Shown one piece after another: positions 1-10,342 of a DNA stretch of 64,000 nucleotides; within the stretch, counting starts at the first letter, position 1, and every line of letters begins with the position of its first letter. The stretch spans positions 1 to 64,000 of the forward strand of contig WELA01006486.1 of the NCBI GenBank assembly GCA_009602735.1, given 5' to 3'. The notes under the pieces were generated by a model. That model searched no databases. It had not been told where the DNA came from and saw only the letters and a list, made by a program, of their open reading frames with translations. The position numbers were made by a program, and so were the translations under genes. The DNA is from Mesotaenium endlicherianum (taxonomy: Eukaryota; Streptophyta; Zygnematophyceae; Zygnematales; Mesotaeniaceae).

Positions 1-97
1 AAGTTCAGCAGACTGACTACTAACTAAAGTTCAGCAGGCTGAACTAAATTAACTATTATATTTAAATGAATATTATACTAATATACTGATTCATTAC
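1..97 (-). repeat. LTR edge of another retroelement (family F)
   Basis: This AT-rich stretch resembles bases 10285-10342, which lie at the edge of a second LTR. Read on the minus strand both begin TTGTAAT followed by a similar AT-rich run. The most economical reading is the outer end of a minus-oriented LTR whose body lies left of the window, inserted into element A. The boundary is inferred from where similarity to element A begins. Confidence 0.4.
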
Positions 98-468
98 AAC
101 CCGTCATAAGCCTCCGCGAGTGGAGCTTTTGATCAAATGGCTCGATTACGATTCCAGTTGGAATTGGTACAAACCTCAGGATGAGATCCTCCTTAATTGT
201 AAGGATTTGGTTCAAAGATATTGGTTACGATGGGCTCAAGCTCAAGAGCTCTGCGCTAAGGCAGGTGTGCTACCAGGCGCGCTTCGTACACCAAAGAACA
301 AACGCAAAAGAGCCGCGGCCAAGTAATTGCTCTTTTACGTCCCTGTGATGATGCACCGTCCAATCGCTCAAAGCAGTGTTTTCCGCTAGTCAAGGCTAGT
401 ATTGACACATTAAGACTTAAAAGACGTACGCTTAACGAGGACGGCAAGTTCTTTCAAGGGGGGAGGAG

Positions 469-1411
469 TGTAACGATCCGAGCTATTTTAGGCGTATTTG
501 GGACGTTTTCCCAATTACCTAAAGTACGTTATACTATTTATCATATTATTTGATAAATGATTGCATCATATTCAATTATTTGCCACACGTGTGTGCCGAT
601 TAATTCGTGGTCAATTGGCGAAACGACCGAGATACTATTGCAAAAAGCGTCGTAACGTAACTCGACTACTTGGCAAAAGTACGACATAATTATTCATAAA
701 GTTACTTTGATTAATTATGAGATGATAACTTATTAAATCATTGATTGATTAAGTTGATTTGATTGTCATTATTTCGACAATGCACAATCACAGATTTTGA
801 ATTTACGACCAGTCGTTAATACGAACAAACCGTCGTATCAAGATACGACCTAACCGTCGTAAAGACAAACGAAACGAAATATGCAAAGTCGCTTTGCATC
901 GACGCGGATTCGAACCCGCGACTTGTCGTTTGAAACGTTCACACCTAAACCAATTGGCCAAGTAGTTGTTCGTCACTCCTAGTTGATGACGTAATTACTT
1001 GAACGCGACTCCGCGAACAGTCGCGACTTTTCGAAAAGTCGCGAGAACGCGAAAACGCCCGTTTGGCGCGAACCGGTTTTCTGAAAACCATTGAAAAGTC
1101 TCCAAACCGCCAAACGGCGCGTTTCGAGCATTCGGCCGAATGGGACACGTCCCTTCGACCGTTTTCGTTGAACATGAACCAGTGCCCTAGGTGGTGACTC
1201 GAAGCACTCCAGTGCCTCATGTTGTGCAGGTATAAATACTTGTAGAGTCATTGTGAGTGCAACTCTCACAAGCACACATTCTACGTTAGTTTACATTTTC
1301 GCTCTTTCGAGTATTCGTCGATTTGCACAATTATACAGATTTCCTTTCCACTTGAATTAAATATTTCTTGAATACCGAGGAAAGATTCTCTCGAAAAGCG
1401 GAAACGTAACA
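469..1411 (+). repeat. 3' LTR of element A
   Basis: The repeat starts TGTAAC just after a polypurine tract and ends GTAACA at 1411. It is the reverse complement of the LTRs of element B over most of its length. It carries a TATA-like segment near 1230-1240, several short hairpins and a tRNA-like A box/B box pair on the minus strand. Only one LTR of this copy is visible. Confidence 0.8.
906..960 (-). promoter_or_regulatory. tRNA-like Pol III box A/box B pair inside LTR A
   Basis: On the minus strand, TGGCCAATTGG (box A like) is followed 44 bases later by GGGTTCGAATCC (box B like). That is the spacing of a tRNA gene. The sequence between does not fold into a proper anticodon arm, so it is not a working tRNA. 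It runs antisense to the element. Confidence 0.55.
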
Positions 1412-2202
1412 GAATGTGTGCTTGTGAGAGTTGCACTCACAATGACTCTGCAGGTATTTATACCTGCGCGACGTGAGGCACTGGAGTGCTTTGAGTCACC
1501 ACCTAGGGCACTAGTTCATGTCAACAAAAACAGGCGAAGGGGTACGACCCATTTCGGCTGAATGCTCGAAACGCGCCGTTTGGCCGTTTGGAGACTTTTC
1601 GACGATTTTCGAAAAATCGTTTCGCGCCAAACGGGCGTTTTCGCGTTCTTGCGACTTTCGGAAAAGTCGAGACTGTTCGCGGAGTCGCATACACATGCTT
1701 TTCGTCATGAACCGGTAGTTATAAAAACTCCTTCGCCAATCGGTTAGGTGTGAACGTTTCAAACAACAGGTCGCGGGTTTGAATTTGCTCGGATGCAAAG
1801 TCGCTTTGCATATTATGTGTCGTTTGACTTTTACGACTGTTTGTTCGTATTAACGATTGGTCGTAAATCCGATATCTGTGACTGTGCATTATCCGAAATA
1901 ATGACAATCAAGATAACTTAATCAAACAATGAGTAATTGAGTTATCATCTCATAATTAGTCAAAGTAACTTCATGAATGAATATGTCGTACTTTTTTGAA
2001 GTAGTCGAATTACGTTACGACGCTTTTTGCAATAGTATCTCGGTCGTTTCGCCAATCGACCAAGAATTAATCGGCACACGCGTGTGGCAAATAATTCAAT
2101 GTGATGCAATCATTTATCAAATAATGTATGATAAATATTATAACCTAATTTAGGTAATCGAGAAAACGTCCCAAATACGCCTAAAAAACTCAGATCGTTA
2201 CA
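1412..2202 (-). repeat. 3' LTR of element B
   Basis: In element orientation it begins TGTAACGATC at 2202, directly after the purine tract. It is shorter than the other copies at its outer end, where it meets LTR A. It shares with the right LTR the palindromic TATA segment, the hairpin-rich middle and the tRNA-like box pair. Confidence 0.85.
1733..1785 (+). promoter_or_regulatory. tRNA-like box A/box B pair inside LTR B (left)
   Basis: TCGCCAATCGGTTAGG is followed 43 bases on by GGGTTTGAAT, matching tRNA gene box spacing, although box B has drifted. It runs antisense to element B. A hairpin ATGCAAAG-TCG-CTTTGCAT follows at about 1793-1811. Confidence 0.45.
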
Positions 2203-2215
2203 CTCCTCCTCCTTT
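2203..2215 (-). other. Polypurine tract of element B
   Basis: On the minus strand the purine run AAAGGAGGAGGAG directly precedes the TG of the 3' LTR. This is the expected primer site for plus-strand DNA synthesis in an LTR element. Element A has the matching run at 455-468. Confidence 0.7.
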
Positions 2216-2449
2216 AAAAGAACTTAACGTCCTTGTTAAGCGTACGTCTTTTAAGTCTGAATGTGTCAATACTAGCCTTGACTAGCGAAAAACACTGGTG
2301 AGCGATTGGACTATCATCATCACAGTAACGGAAAAGAGCGATTGTTTGGCCTCGTCTCTTTTGCGTTTGTTCCATGGCTTACGAAGAGCGCTTGGTAGCA
2401 CACTTGCCTCAGCGCAGAGCTTTTGAGCAGAAGCCCATCGTAACCAATA

Positions 2450-3948
2450 CTATTGAACCAGGTCCTTACAATTAAGTAGGGTATTGTCTTGAGGTTTGTA
2501 CGAGTTCCGACTGGAATCGTAATCAAGCCATTTGATCAAAAGTTCCACGCATGGAGGATTTTGACGAGTGTAGCGGTGTCCTAAGACCTCCTCTACATCC
2601 CAGGCCTTATCATCATCGACGAGTTCCAATTCCGGTGCTTGCGGCTGATAGCGGCCATCGGACCTAAACAGCTTTGGTAAACTGACATGGAACACAGGAT
2701 GCGTTCGCCCCATGGATTTAGGCAAATCCAGTCGGTATGGAACTGGTCCAACCTTTGCGATAACGATACAAGGGCCTACCCAGCGAGGCAGAAGCTTGCG
2801 CTTTCCTGGGTGCTTGAGTTGGAGGCTTCTAGTTTGCAAAAGTACTTTATTGCCAACTTGAAAACTTAACTCAGTCCTGTGCGTGTCAGCAAATGTTTTC
2901 TGTCGATCTCGAGCAGCGGCTAAAGCCAGCTTCGCGTTTTTGTGCACCTCTTGAAGAGACTGGACAAATAAGCGTGCACTTGGCATTCTCATGGTTGACA
3001 TCCCCGCCTCACCGGGTTCCGTACGCGTGAGAGGAGTGTGCGGATGTCTCCCATAGTTAAGAAAAATACGGTGTTTCCTGAACACTTTTCTGATAAGCAT
3101 CATTTACTGCGAATTCTGCAATTGAAAGGAGGGTTTCCCAGTTGTCTTGGCGAGGATTCACATAATGCCTAAGGAACTGTTGCAAAATGCGGTTCAGTTG
3201 TTTTGTCTGATCATCAGTCTGAGGATGGAAGCTAGTGGACATCTTTAGGCTTCGTGCCAAAATGCGAGCAAACTTCTTGCCAGAAGTGGCTCGTAAATCT
3301 ACTGTCACGATCACTTATGATTTCTTTCGGCATGCCATGCAACTTGAACACATGATCCACGAAGAGACGTGCGGTCTTGACGGCATCAAGCGATTGTTTA
3401 GTGGCCACAAAGTGCACCATCTTAGTGAAACGATCCACGATCGTTAACACCCCATTGTGTCCTCTATTGGTGGTAGGCAATTCCACGACAAAGTCGAGAC
3501 TTATGCTTTCCCAAGGAGCACATGCAAGTTCCAATGGTTGCAACTTCCTAGCTAGCAACGTATTGCTCGGCTAATTCCTCTGACATATTGCGCAATTGAC
3601 GATGTACTCGGCAACATCAACCTTGAGGGACGGCCAAATGTACCCTCGGCGCAAAGCGTATGTGGTTTTGGTTATTCCATGGTGACCAGAGTAAGGAGAG
3701 TCATGCGCTTTGCGTAGTAGCACATGTCTTACTCGGCCTTCTGGGACAGCAATGCGCCCATTGTGCCACCAAAAATCGTCCTCAAACAAATAGCTTGAGT
3801 GTTCTTTCCTTTTATCCATACTGTCCATCGTTACGGCTACACCGTTCAAGCCAGTATCCTGGAGATCTAGGAAAATCGGATCTTTGAGATAGCCCTCGTA
3901 AAATAATTGATGCAGATCAAGTACTTCCGAGTTATGCATGCTATCCAA
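2450..3948 (-). pseudogene. Integrase region of element B
   Basis: The region shows, in order, the zinc-binding N-terminal part (ending in a CAIC motif), the catalytic core with its HGMPKEIISDRDSRF signature, and the gypsy C-terminal domain with a GPCIVIAKVGPVPYRLDLP-like stretch. The last part ends in a chromodomain-like tail (LLIKWLDYDSS). It would insert the cDNA copy into the host genome. It is broken and is not a working gene. Confidence 0.85.
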
Positions 3949-4073
3949 ATCAGGTGTGCCCGCGTCACTAGCTGGTTGTGGTCAGACGTCTAGAGGGGTA
4001 CAGCAGAATTAATGGTGGCCGCCCTCGAGACCTGACCATTTTGTTCTCGCAAGCTAGCAACAGTCCCCAAAAT

Positions 4074-5480
4074 CTAGTGGTGATGAGGAATTTGACTTGG
4101 AGGATCAGCAACATTGTTGCGGCCCGGGCGATATGCCCACTCAAAGTGGAATCGTTGCAAGAACTCAGACCATCTCGTCTGTCTCCTCGATAGCGTTGGC
4201 TGAATTTGAAAGAAAGTACTTGGGCAGTGGTCCGTAACCACTGTCAAAGCCTTGCAACCTTCCAAATAACATCGCCAAGTTTTCAAAGCGTATATCACTG
4301 CCCAGAGCTCCTGCTCTGTCGTTGAGTAATTTTGTTCGGCAGGTGTCAGCTTTCGACTCCCAAAACTGATAGGCTTGCCTGCCTGCAGCAGAACAGCCTC
4401 GATTTTTAAACCAGACGCATCGGCGACTACCTCGTAAGGCAAGTCGGGATCTGCTACAGAAAGAAGTGGCGCATTAGTGAGTGCATACTTAACGCGCTCA
4501 AACGCATGTTGCGTATTCTCATCCCAAATGAACGTCTTAGCTTTCCTTGTCAGAGCAGTGAGTGGCGCGGCCATCACTGAATAACCTTGCATAAACTTAC
4601 GAAAGTAGTTAGCAAACCCAAGGAATGAACGTACAGTATGTACATCTTTCGAGACAGGCCAGTCAGCGACGCACGCTAGCTTGACTGGGTTAGGGCGCAC
4701 CCCTTTCGAACCCACTATATGTCCGAGGTACAAAAGTTCATCCTTTAGAAAGGAACATTTTTTAGCTTAGCATACAACTGTTGCTCACAAAGGATTTGCA
4801 ACACCAACTCGAGGTGCTTGTAATGCTCGTCCCTGGTCTTTGAATAGAGGAGGATATCGTCGAGGTAACCCTGGACGAACTTCCCCAAGTAAGGTCTAAA
4901 CAAATCGTTCATCGTACTTTGGAATGTCGCTGGTGCATTGGTAAGTCCAAATTAAACTTAGGACTTTGTATTGGAAGTGCCTAATAGGCGTACAAAACGC
5001 TGTTTTGGGGACATCCTCTAGTGTGATTCAAATCTAATGATAGCCTTGGGCTAAATCAAGCGAGGAGAACACGCATGCCCCCTGCAGCAAATCAAACAAA
5101 TCATCAATGCGAGGCAACGAATAGCGGTTCTTGACCGTTATATTGTTCAACGCACGATAATCAATGCACATTCCAAGCGTCCCATCGTTCTTTTGAACAA
5201 ATAAGATGGGCGCCCCGGATGGAGAAGAGCTCGGCTCAATTCATCCTTTCTCAAGCAAGTCGATAATTTGGTCCTTCATTTCATTCATTTGCAACGGGCT
5301 TAGGCGATAAATTGGTCGCCAAGTCGGTTGAGAATTGGGAATGAGAGGGATTGTATGTCCAATACCCCTATCAGGCAGAAACCCGGCTGGTATTTCACTT
5401 GAAAACACTAACTTGTACTTTTGCAAAAGAGCAGAAACTTCAGCTGTGAGTGTGTGCTCATGACTAGTAACGTCTAACAT
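4074..5480 (-). pseudogene. Reverse transcriptase and RNase H of element B
   Basis: The N-terminal RT part lies at 5241-5480 (thumb-side motif MNEMKDQIIDLLEKG). The C-terminal RT and RNase H parts lie at 4074-4733, with FLGFANYFRKF, VADASG and TTEQELWAVIYALKTWR. These are classical gypsy RT/RNase H landmarks. The region is degraded in several places. Confidence 0.85.
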
Positions 5481-5602
5481 CGGCTCTTCCCTAAAGAGCG
5501 TAGTGGAAGTCGCTGGGGATTTGGGTCTTAGTAATCCCTAGAAAACATTTTGACTTTGCTTTGCCAAATGTTGAACTTGCTTTATGGACAATTGAAGAGT
5601 CT

Positions 5603-6307
5603 TCAAAGGACTTTCCAAGGCCATAACGGGCTTAAGGGATTGAAGAGTGATCTTCCAGGTCCCTTTGCGTACAATGCATGTCTTTTGACCGAAGTCAAGC
5701 AATGCACTTGTTTGCGTAGGCCAATCGATACCCAAAACTGCGTCAATTCCATGTGGCAATTCAGTACGTAGAATTGTACACGTCCATGAAAGGACTGCAC
5801 GCTGAGCGATAATTTATTCGTTCCAAAAATGCAAGCTAACGAGCCATCCCCGAGGCAAAGGGTCTTGTCTTTGAGTATTGGAAGCAACTTCATCCCTTGT
5901 GCAAAACGTGCACTAATGAAGCTCACTGATGCGTCTGAATCAATGACTGTAAAGCATGATTTGCCTGAAACTTTCATTTCAAATATCATACTTAACCTCA
6001 AAGAAGCATTATGCATCACTAGCAATGTCCTCGCCTTGAGAGGAATGTGGGAAATATGGAGGTCCTTTACCAAAATCTTATTTTGCATTGCCATCTGCGC
6101 GCGAAACCGAGTTATCGGGTGAGAATGCGCGCGTCGATGTGTAAATACAGCAATATAAATTGGTGCACGACACTGGTGCATTTTCCGTAAGCGAGATAAG
6201 TGTGCGTAACACTTGGCAAGGTTAAGATCATGCGGCTGAAAGTGCAAGAACATGGTATCATGGATGCACTCGAGTTCCAAGAACTCAGCAAAGCTCAACA
6301 CTTGCAT
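5603..6307 (-). pseudogene. Aspartic protease region of element B
   Basis: A retropepsin-like segment (CFTVIDSDASVSFIS) sits between gag and RT, the normal gypsy position. The product would cleave the polyprotein. It is degraded, and its identity rests on position plus the short active-site-like stretch. Confidence 0.6.
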
Positions 6308-6457
6308 ACAAATATATTTGTTTCCGAAGTATATTTATATCGGGTATGTCGGAGTGAACAAGAACCTTTGGTGCGTGCACACAAACTCCTAGAATTTCCT
6401 GCTCACTAAGTCGCGTTGTCAATAGCTCAGAAGGAGGCTTTGCAGGTATTTCCTGAG

Positions 6458-7717
6458 CTACTCTTTTAAAGGCCCCTTGCCTTTCCTCTTGGGATCGTTT
6501 GTCCAATCCTTTCTAGTAGGACATGCCGAGATCGTATGCCCATGTTTCCCACAGCCAAAACACAGCCCTTCTGCCATCATGCGATTGCGAGCTTCTGTGT
6601 TGTCTATCTTGCCTATCTTGGGAGGTGGACCATTAGATCTAGCACTATTACCCGCGCCATTGGGACAATTCCTCTTTGGAGCAGCATTACTAGAACTAGG
6701 AAACGACAATGGAGGACGTGATTGACGAGCTGCCTGGCGTTTAGGCGTAGCGACCGACTCCTTCAGAGCTAAAGTCTCGGTATAACGAATGAGATCGGCG
6801 ATGGCTGTCCATTCCAAATCGGTGACTTGGTTTGCGTTGAGACGATTAGCGTATTCCACCTGGAGCCCCAAGCGAAAGAGGTGAATTTGCATCTCAATAT
6901 CGACTGGAACATCCACTATCCGGGCGACTAAGATACGGAACTTATTGACATAGATTTTGATAGTGCCTGTCTGCTTGAGTTGAAGCAACTTATCACGAGC
7001 TAGCTTTGATGGATTGTGACGCCCAAAGGAATTGCGTAATACAATACTAAACTCCTCGAAAGTCATCGGCCCCCTCTCAGCCCCATGCCAGAACTGCGAT
7101 GCGTCCACCTTGAGAAAAGTGGAAGCCATCGTGGCTTGGTCGGTAGGCGCCACTTTAGCTAACGCCAAGAAGGTTTTGAGTTCTTTGAGAAAACGGCGTA
7201 CGTCAGAACCTGGACCGCCCTGAAACTTTTCAGGCGGTGAAGGCTTGCACGAAGGCGTTGGTGCCGCGGCCTGCCCAAGGATGGCGGGCGGGATTGGCGG
7301 GTTGGCGTTGTTGCCGGCGGTCCCCGATGGGCCCGGCATCCCTTGGGCAGCCTATAAGAAAGGACCAATTGAAGGGTGAGTGTCCATGGCAACAACGAAG
7401 CGAGTGACAAGGTCGGCCAACTCAATATGAGTGGCCTCAGCAAGATTAACACGGTCTTTTGTACGACCAATGACATCGGACAAGGTGCTTAGAGCCATTG
7501 ACATGGTTTGACTGTCAGTTGTCAAGGCCGTGAAGCGTTGTAAAATTGTCTGCTGGAAAGTGCGCGGCGAAATTGGTTCGTTGGGCAGTCCTCCAGCATT
7601 GCCGACAATGACGACAGGAACGGTAACAGCAGCAGCAGCGGCGGCAGCAGCGGCAGCGGCGACAGCGGCGGCAGCGGCAGCAGCGGCTGCAGCCTCGGCA
7701 CCATTTTCGCCCTCCAT
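6458..7717 (-). pseudogene. Gag of element B with one zinc knuckle and an alanine tract
   Basis: The segment 6458-7339 has the retrotransposon gag core (FLKELKTFLALAKVAP, FGRHNPSKLARDKLLQLKQ) and ends in a CCHC knuckle, CFGCGKHGHTISACP. The upstream segment 7352-7717 starts with a long alanine run coded by GCN triplets. Gag would form the particle and bind RNA. It is broken. Confidence 0.8.
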
Positions 7718-7888
7718 ATGGAAGCCGAGATAGCCCCGGAAGCGAGAGAAAAATTTCCCGTCGAAACACGATAAGTGACCGTTGGGTCAGCGCAGGACTG
7801 GGATGGGTGACCTTCCCAATACGAAAAATGACCCCAAAAATATATTTTCCAACCACTAAATAAACTTTTCCTTGGAGAAACCGAGATC

Positions 7889-7902
7889 GGCTCCGATACC
7901 AA
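7889..7902 (-). other. Primer binding site of element B
   Basis: On the minus strand, directly after the 5' LTR, the sequence reads TTGGTATCGGAGCC. It is close to TGGTATCAGAGC, the site complementary to initiator tRNA-Met used by many plant LTR elements. Confidence 0.75.
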
Positions 7903-8716
7903 TGTAACATTTCTGCCTTTTTAGAGGATCTTTCCTCGGTATTCAACGAACATTTAAATGAAGTGGAAATAAAATCTATATACTTGTGCAAATAGACAAA
8001 TCCTCGAGAAAGCGAAAATGAAAACTAACGTAGAATGTGTGCTTGTGAGAGTTGCACTCACAATGACTCTGCAGGTATTTATACCTGCACGACGTGAGGC
8101 ACTAGAGTGCTCCGAGTCACCACCTAGGGCATTGGTTCATGTCAACGAAAACAGGCGAAGGGGTACAACCCATTTCGGCTGAATGCTCGAAACGCGCCGT
8201 TTGGCCTTTTGGAGACTTTTTGACGATTTTCGAAGAACTGTTTCGCGCCAAACGGGCGTTTTCGCGTTCTCGCGACTTTCCGAAAAGTCGCGATTGTTTG
8301 CGGAGTCGCATACACATGCTTTCTGTCATGGTCCGGTAGTTATAAAAACTCCTTCGCCAATCGGTTAGGTGTGAACGTTTCAGATGACAGGTCGCGGGTT
8401 TGAATCCGCTCGGATGCAAAGTAGCTTTGCATATTATATGTCGTTTGACTTTTACGACTGTTTATTCGTGTTAACGACTGGTCGTGAATAATAGTTATGT
8501 CGTACTTTTGCGAAGTAGTCGAATTACGTTACGACGCTTTTTGCAATAGTATCTCGGTCGTTTCGCCAATCGACCGGGAATTAATCGGCATACGCGTGTG
8601 GCGAACAATTCAATGTGATGCAATCATTTATCAAATAATGTATGATAAATAGTATAACGTATTTTAGGTAATCGGGAAAACGTCCCAAATACGCCTAAAA
8701 AGCTCAGATCGTTACA
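7903..8716 (-). repeat. 5' LTR of element B
   Basis: In element orientation it begins TGTAACGATC (8716) and ends TGTTACA (7903), next to the primer site. It holds the near-perfect palindrome GCAGGTATTTATACCTGC at 8071-8088, hairpins such as GCGACTTTCCGAAAAGTCGC, and the tRNA-like box pair. Confidence 0.9.
8354..8407 (+). promoter_or_regulatory. tRNA-like box A/box B pair inside LTR B (right)
   Basis: TCGCCAATCGGTTAGG and GGTTTGAATCC stand 43 bases apart, antisense to the element. The hairpin ATGCAAAG-TAG-CTTTGCAT follows immediately. It is the third copy of this arrangement in the window. Confidence 0.5.
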
Positions 8717-9150
8717 CAATCAACTCATGGGTATCTGTTCTTGATGGTGATCTTGTTGAGTGCTTGGTAGTCGACACACATCCTCATAGTCCCATTCTTC
8801 TTCTTCACGAATAAGAGTGGCTGTGCAAATGGAGACTCGCTGGGTTGAATGACTCCTTTCTCCAACAACTCTGTCAGCTGCTTCTTCAATTCATCCAACT
8901 CCGTAAACGATTGTCAATAGGCGGGTCTCACTGGTGGCTTGCTCCCTAGTTCCAACTCGATCTTGTGCTCCATAGCTCTCTATGGAGGTAATCTTGCAGG
9001 TAGCTCCTCAGGATAAACGTACTTGAACTCCTCCAACAGCGCCATAATTTGGGCAGGTATCTCAGCAGGCTTCTTCTTCTCTTGAACAGTTGGGCTCTGC
9101 TCCTTCTGAACAAGGGGATTAGTGAAATGAATCGACTTACCAATAGGCGA
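8717..9150 (-). mobile_element. Reverse transcriptase fragment of another gypsy element
   Basis: Minus-strand translation shows gypsy RT landmarks ([14 protein letters not shown] and LNKITIKN). No gag, integrase or LTR of this copy can be assigned with certainty. It is the target into which element B appears to have inserted. Fossil fragment. Confidence 0.75.
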
Positions 9151-9747
9151 TTAACAATTATTAAAAGATCTCAATATCAGCAAGCAATTTTATGGTACTT
9201 TCGGTTACGGATTTAACAGCAACAGACAACACGCTAGCGAGGAGTAATACTCTCAAGTCATATGCAAGTAAACTAGCATCAATTATGCAATCAAAAAATT
9301 CATACATAAGCAAGGTTAGAAGACATTTCGTATCAATGGCTCCTTGCCTTGGACTCAGGTATCTCTTAGTAAGCTGTACAAGGGAGTTGGCCTCGTATCC
9401 GAATGCCTAACTCGAGAGCAATACCTAGCATATGTACATGGAATGAGTTTACTGTTCAACGGCAAGTGGGATGGCACCGCCTACCCGGGAGTTAGCCACG
9501 TCGGTTAACCAAATCCACAGCCATCTCCCATCATCCCAAATCGCCATCCACCTTAAGGGTGTCATTTGGCCACTCATCTAGCACACCACACTTTGCATAA
9601 CTAGGCAGTTCACTGCTATCGAATGCGACAGTCAGCTGACTGTCAAAGAATGTGTCAGCAAGCTGACCTAAGTCAGTAGGCTGACCTAAGTTGACTTCAG
9701 CCTGCTGCTCCCGACTGAGTCATTGAAATAAGTATTACAAATCCAAC
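9151..9747. other. Non-coding element-derived sequence
   Basis: No supportable gene. Bases 9600-9720 contain repeated GTCAGC/GCTGAC motifs, echoed by the GTTCAGCAG motifs at 1-45. This suggests the interior of the same LTR family (F). Confidence 0.35.
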
Positions 9748-10250
9748 TGTAGTGATTTGAGTTATTATATATTAGTTTGCATATATTTTAATGTTTTCAA
9801 ATATATTTGGAGTAGTATTGTGTGGATTCAAGTGTGAATAGGTACTCTAGTGACTTGGTTCATGTCCTTTGAACCTTCTAAGGCATTTTCGAAGTCAGAG
9901 GAAAGACCTAGAAGAACTCCACGTGGCAAAAGTCAAATGTGCCATTTTTAGGTCAAAAGGACATGTGTACATTATTCTAGAAAGAGGTGGCAAGTTTTGG
10001 GATGTGTTGGGTGCCAACACATCAACATACACCTTCCTAGAAATTACTTATTTAGCAAGTATATAAACAAGAGCTAGAACATAGAAAGACATTGGAGAAT
10101 TACTCTTGTACTTGCCAAATTCCAGAAATATATTAACTATCAAGAAGCCATCTCTCTTTCAAGAAGCTACCACTTGTGTTCAAAGATCCTTGTCTTGAAT
10201 AGATAAAATAATATATTTCACTAAGTACTTCATCTATCTGTTTCACTACA
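9748..10250 (+). repeat. Solo LTR with perfect 5-bp target duplication
   Basis: The 503-bp unit starts TGTAGTG and ends CACTACA, perfect 7-bp inverted ends beginning TG and ending CA. It is flanked by CCAAC at 9743-9747 and again at 10251-10255. A TATATAAAC promoter-like motif lies at about 10060 in the plus direction. No internal coding region is present, so this is a solo LTR left by LTR-LTR recombination. Copia or gypsy family cannot be decided from the LTR alone. Confidence 0.85.
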
Positions 10251-10342
10251 CCAACAGACTAAAAATTGCTACAAGACAGTAAATTGAACTTATGAATTAT
10301 TACATATAAATGAATATGATATCTAACCAATATAATGATTGA
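10251..10342 (-). repeat. LTR edge of family F, interrupted by the solo LTR
   Basis: Similar to bases 50-97. On the minus strand a purine run TTAGAGGGA precedes TTGTAATC, the layout of a polypurine tract followed by an LTR start. The LTR would extend left through the solo LTR insertion to about 9600. Confidence 0.4.

Larger units (their letters stand above)
98..1411 (+). mobile_element. Ty3/gypsy remnant A (3' end of pol plus 3' LTR)
   Basis: Bases 120-326 encode the C-terminal end of a gypsy pol (start MELLIKWLDYDSS). It closely matches the end of pol in element B on the opposite strand (within 2450-3103). A purine tract at 455-468 precedes the LTR, which begins TGTAACGATC at 469. Only the 3' part of the element is in the window, so this copy is a truncated fossil. 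It meets element B tail to tail at 1411/1412. Family assignment to gypsy/chromovirus-like elements is firm; the age is not recent, judging by divergence from B. Confidence 0.85.
1412..8716 (-). mobile_element. Ty3/gypsy retrotransposon B, two LTRs, degraded
   Basis: The element reads right to left. It has a 5' LTR (7903-8716), an initiator-Met-like primer site, gag with one CCHC knuckle, aspartic protease, reverse transcriptase, RNase H, integrase, a polypurine tract at 2203-2215 and a 3' LTR (1412-2202). Domain order PR-RT-RH-IN places it in Ty3/gypsy. The structure is nearly complete, but the coding region is broken in several places (of the order of six or more), so it is a fossil. Visible differences between its LTRs argue against a recent insertion. 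Its 3' LTR abuts the 3' LTR of element A in inverted orientation. Confidence 0.9.

Noticed and set aside
906-960. A true tRNA gene
   Set aside because: Box A and box B are present, but there is no valid anticodon arm or acceptor stem.
7530-7733. Poly-alanine protein on + opposite gag of element B
   Set aside because: Produced by a GCN/GCT triplet run read from the other strand.
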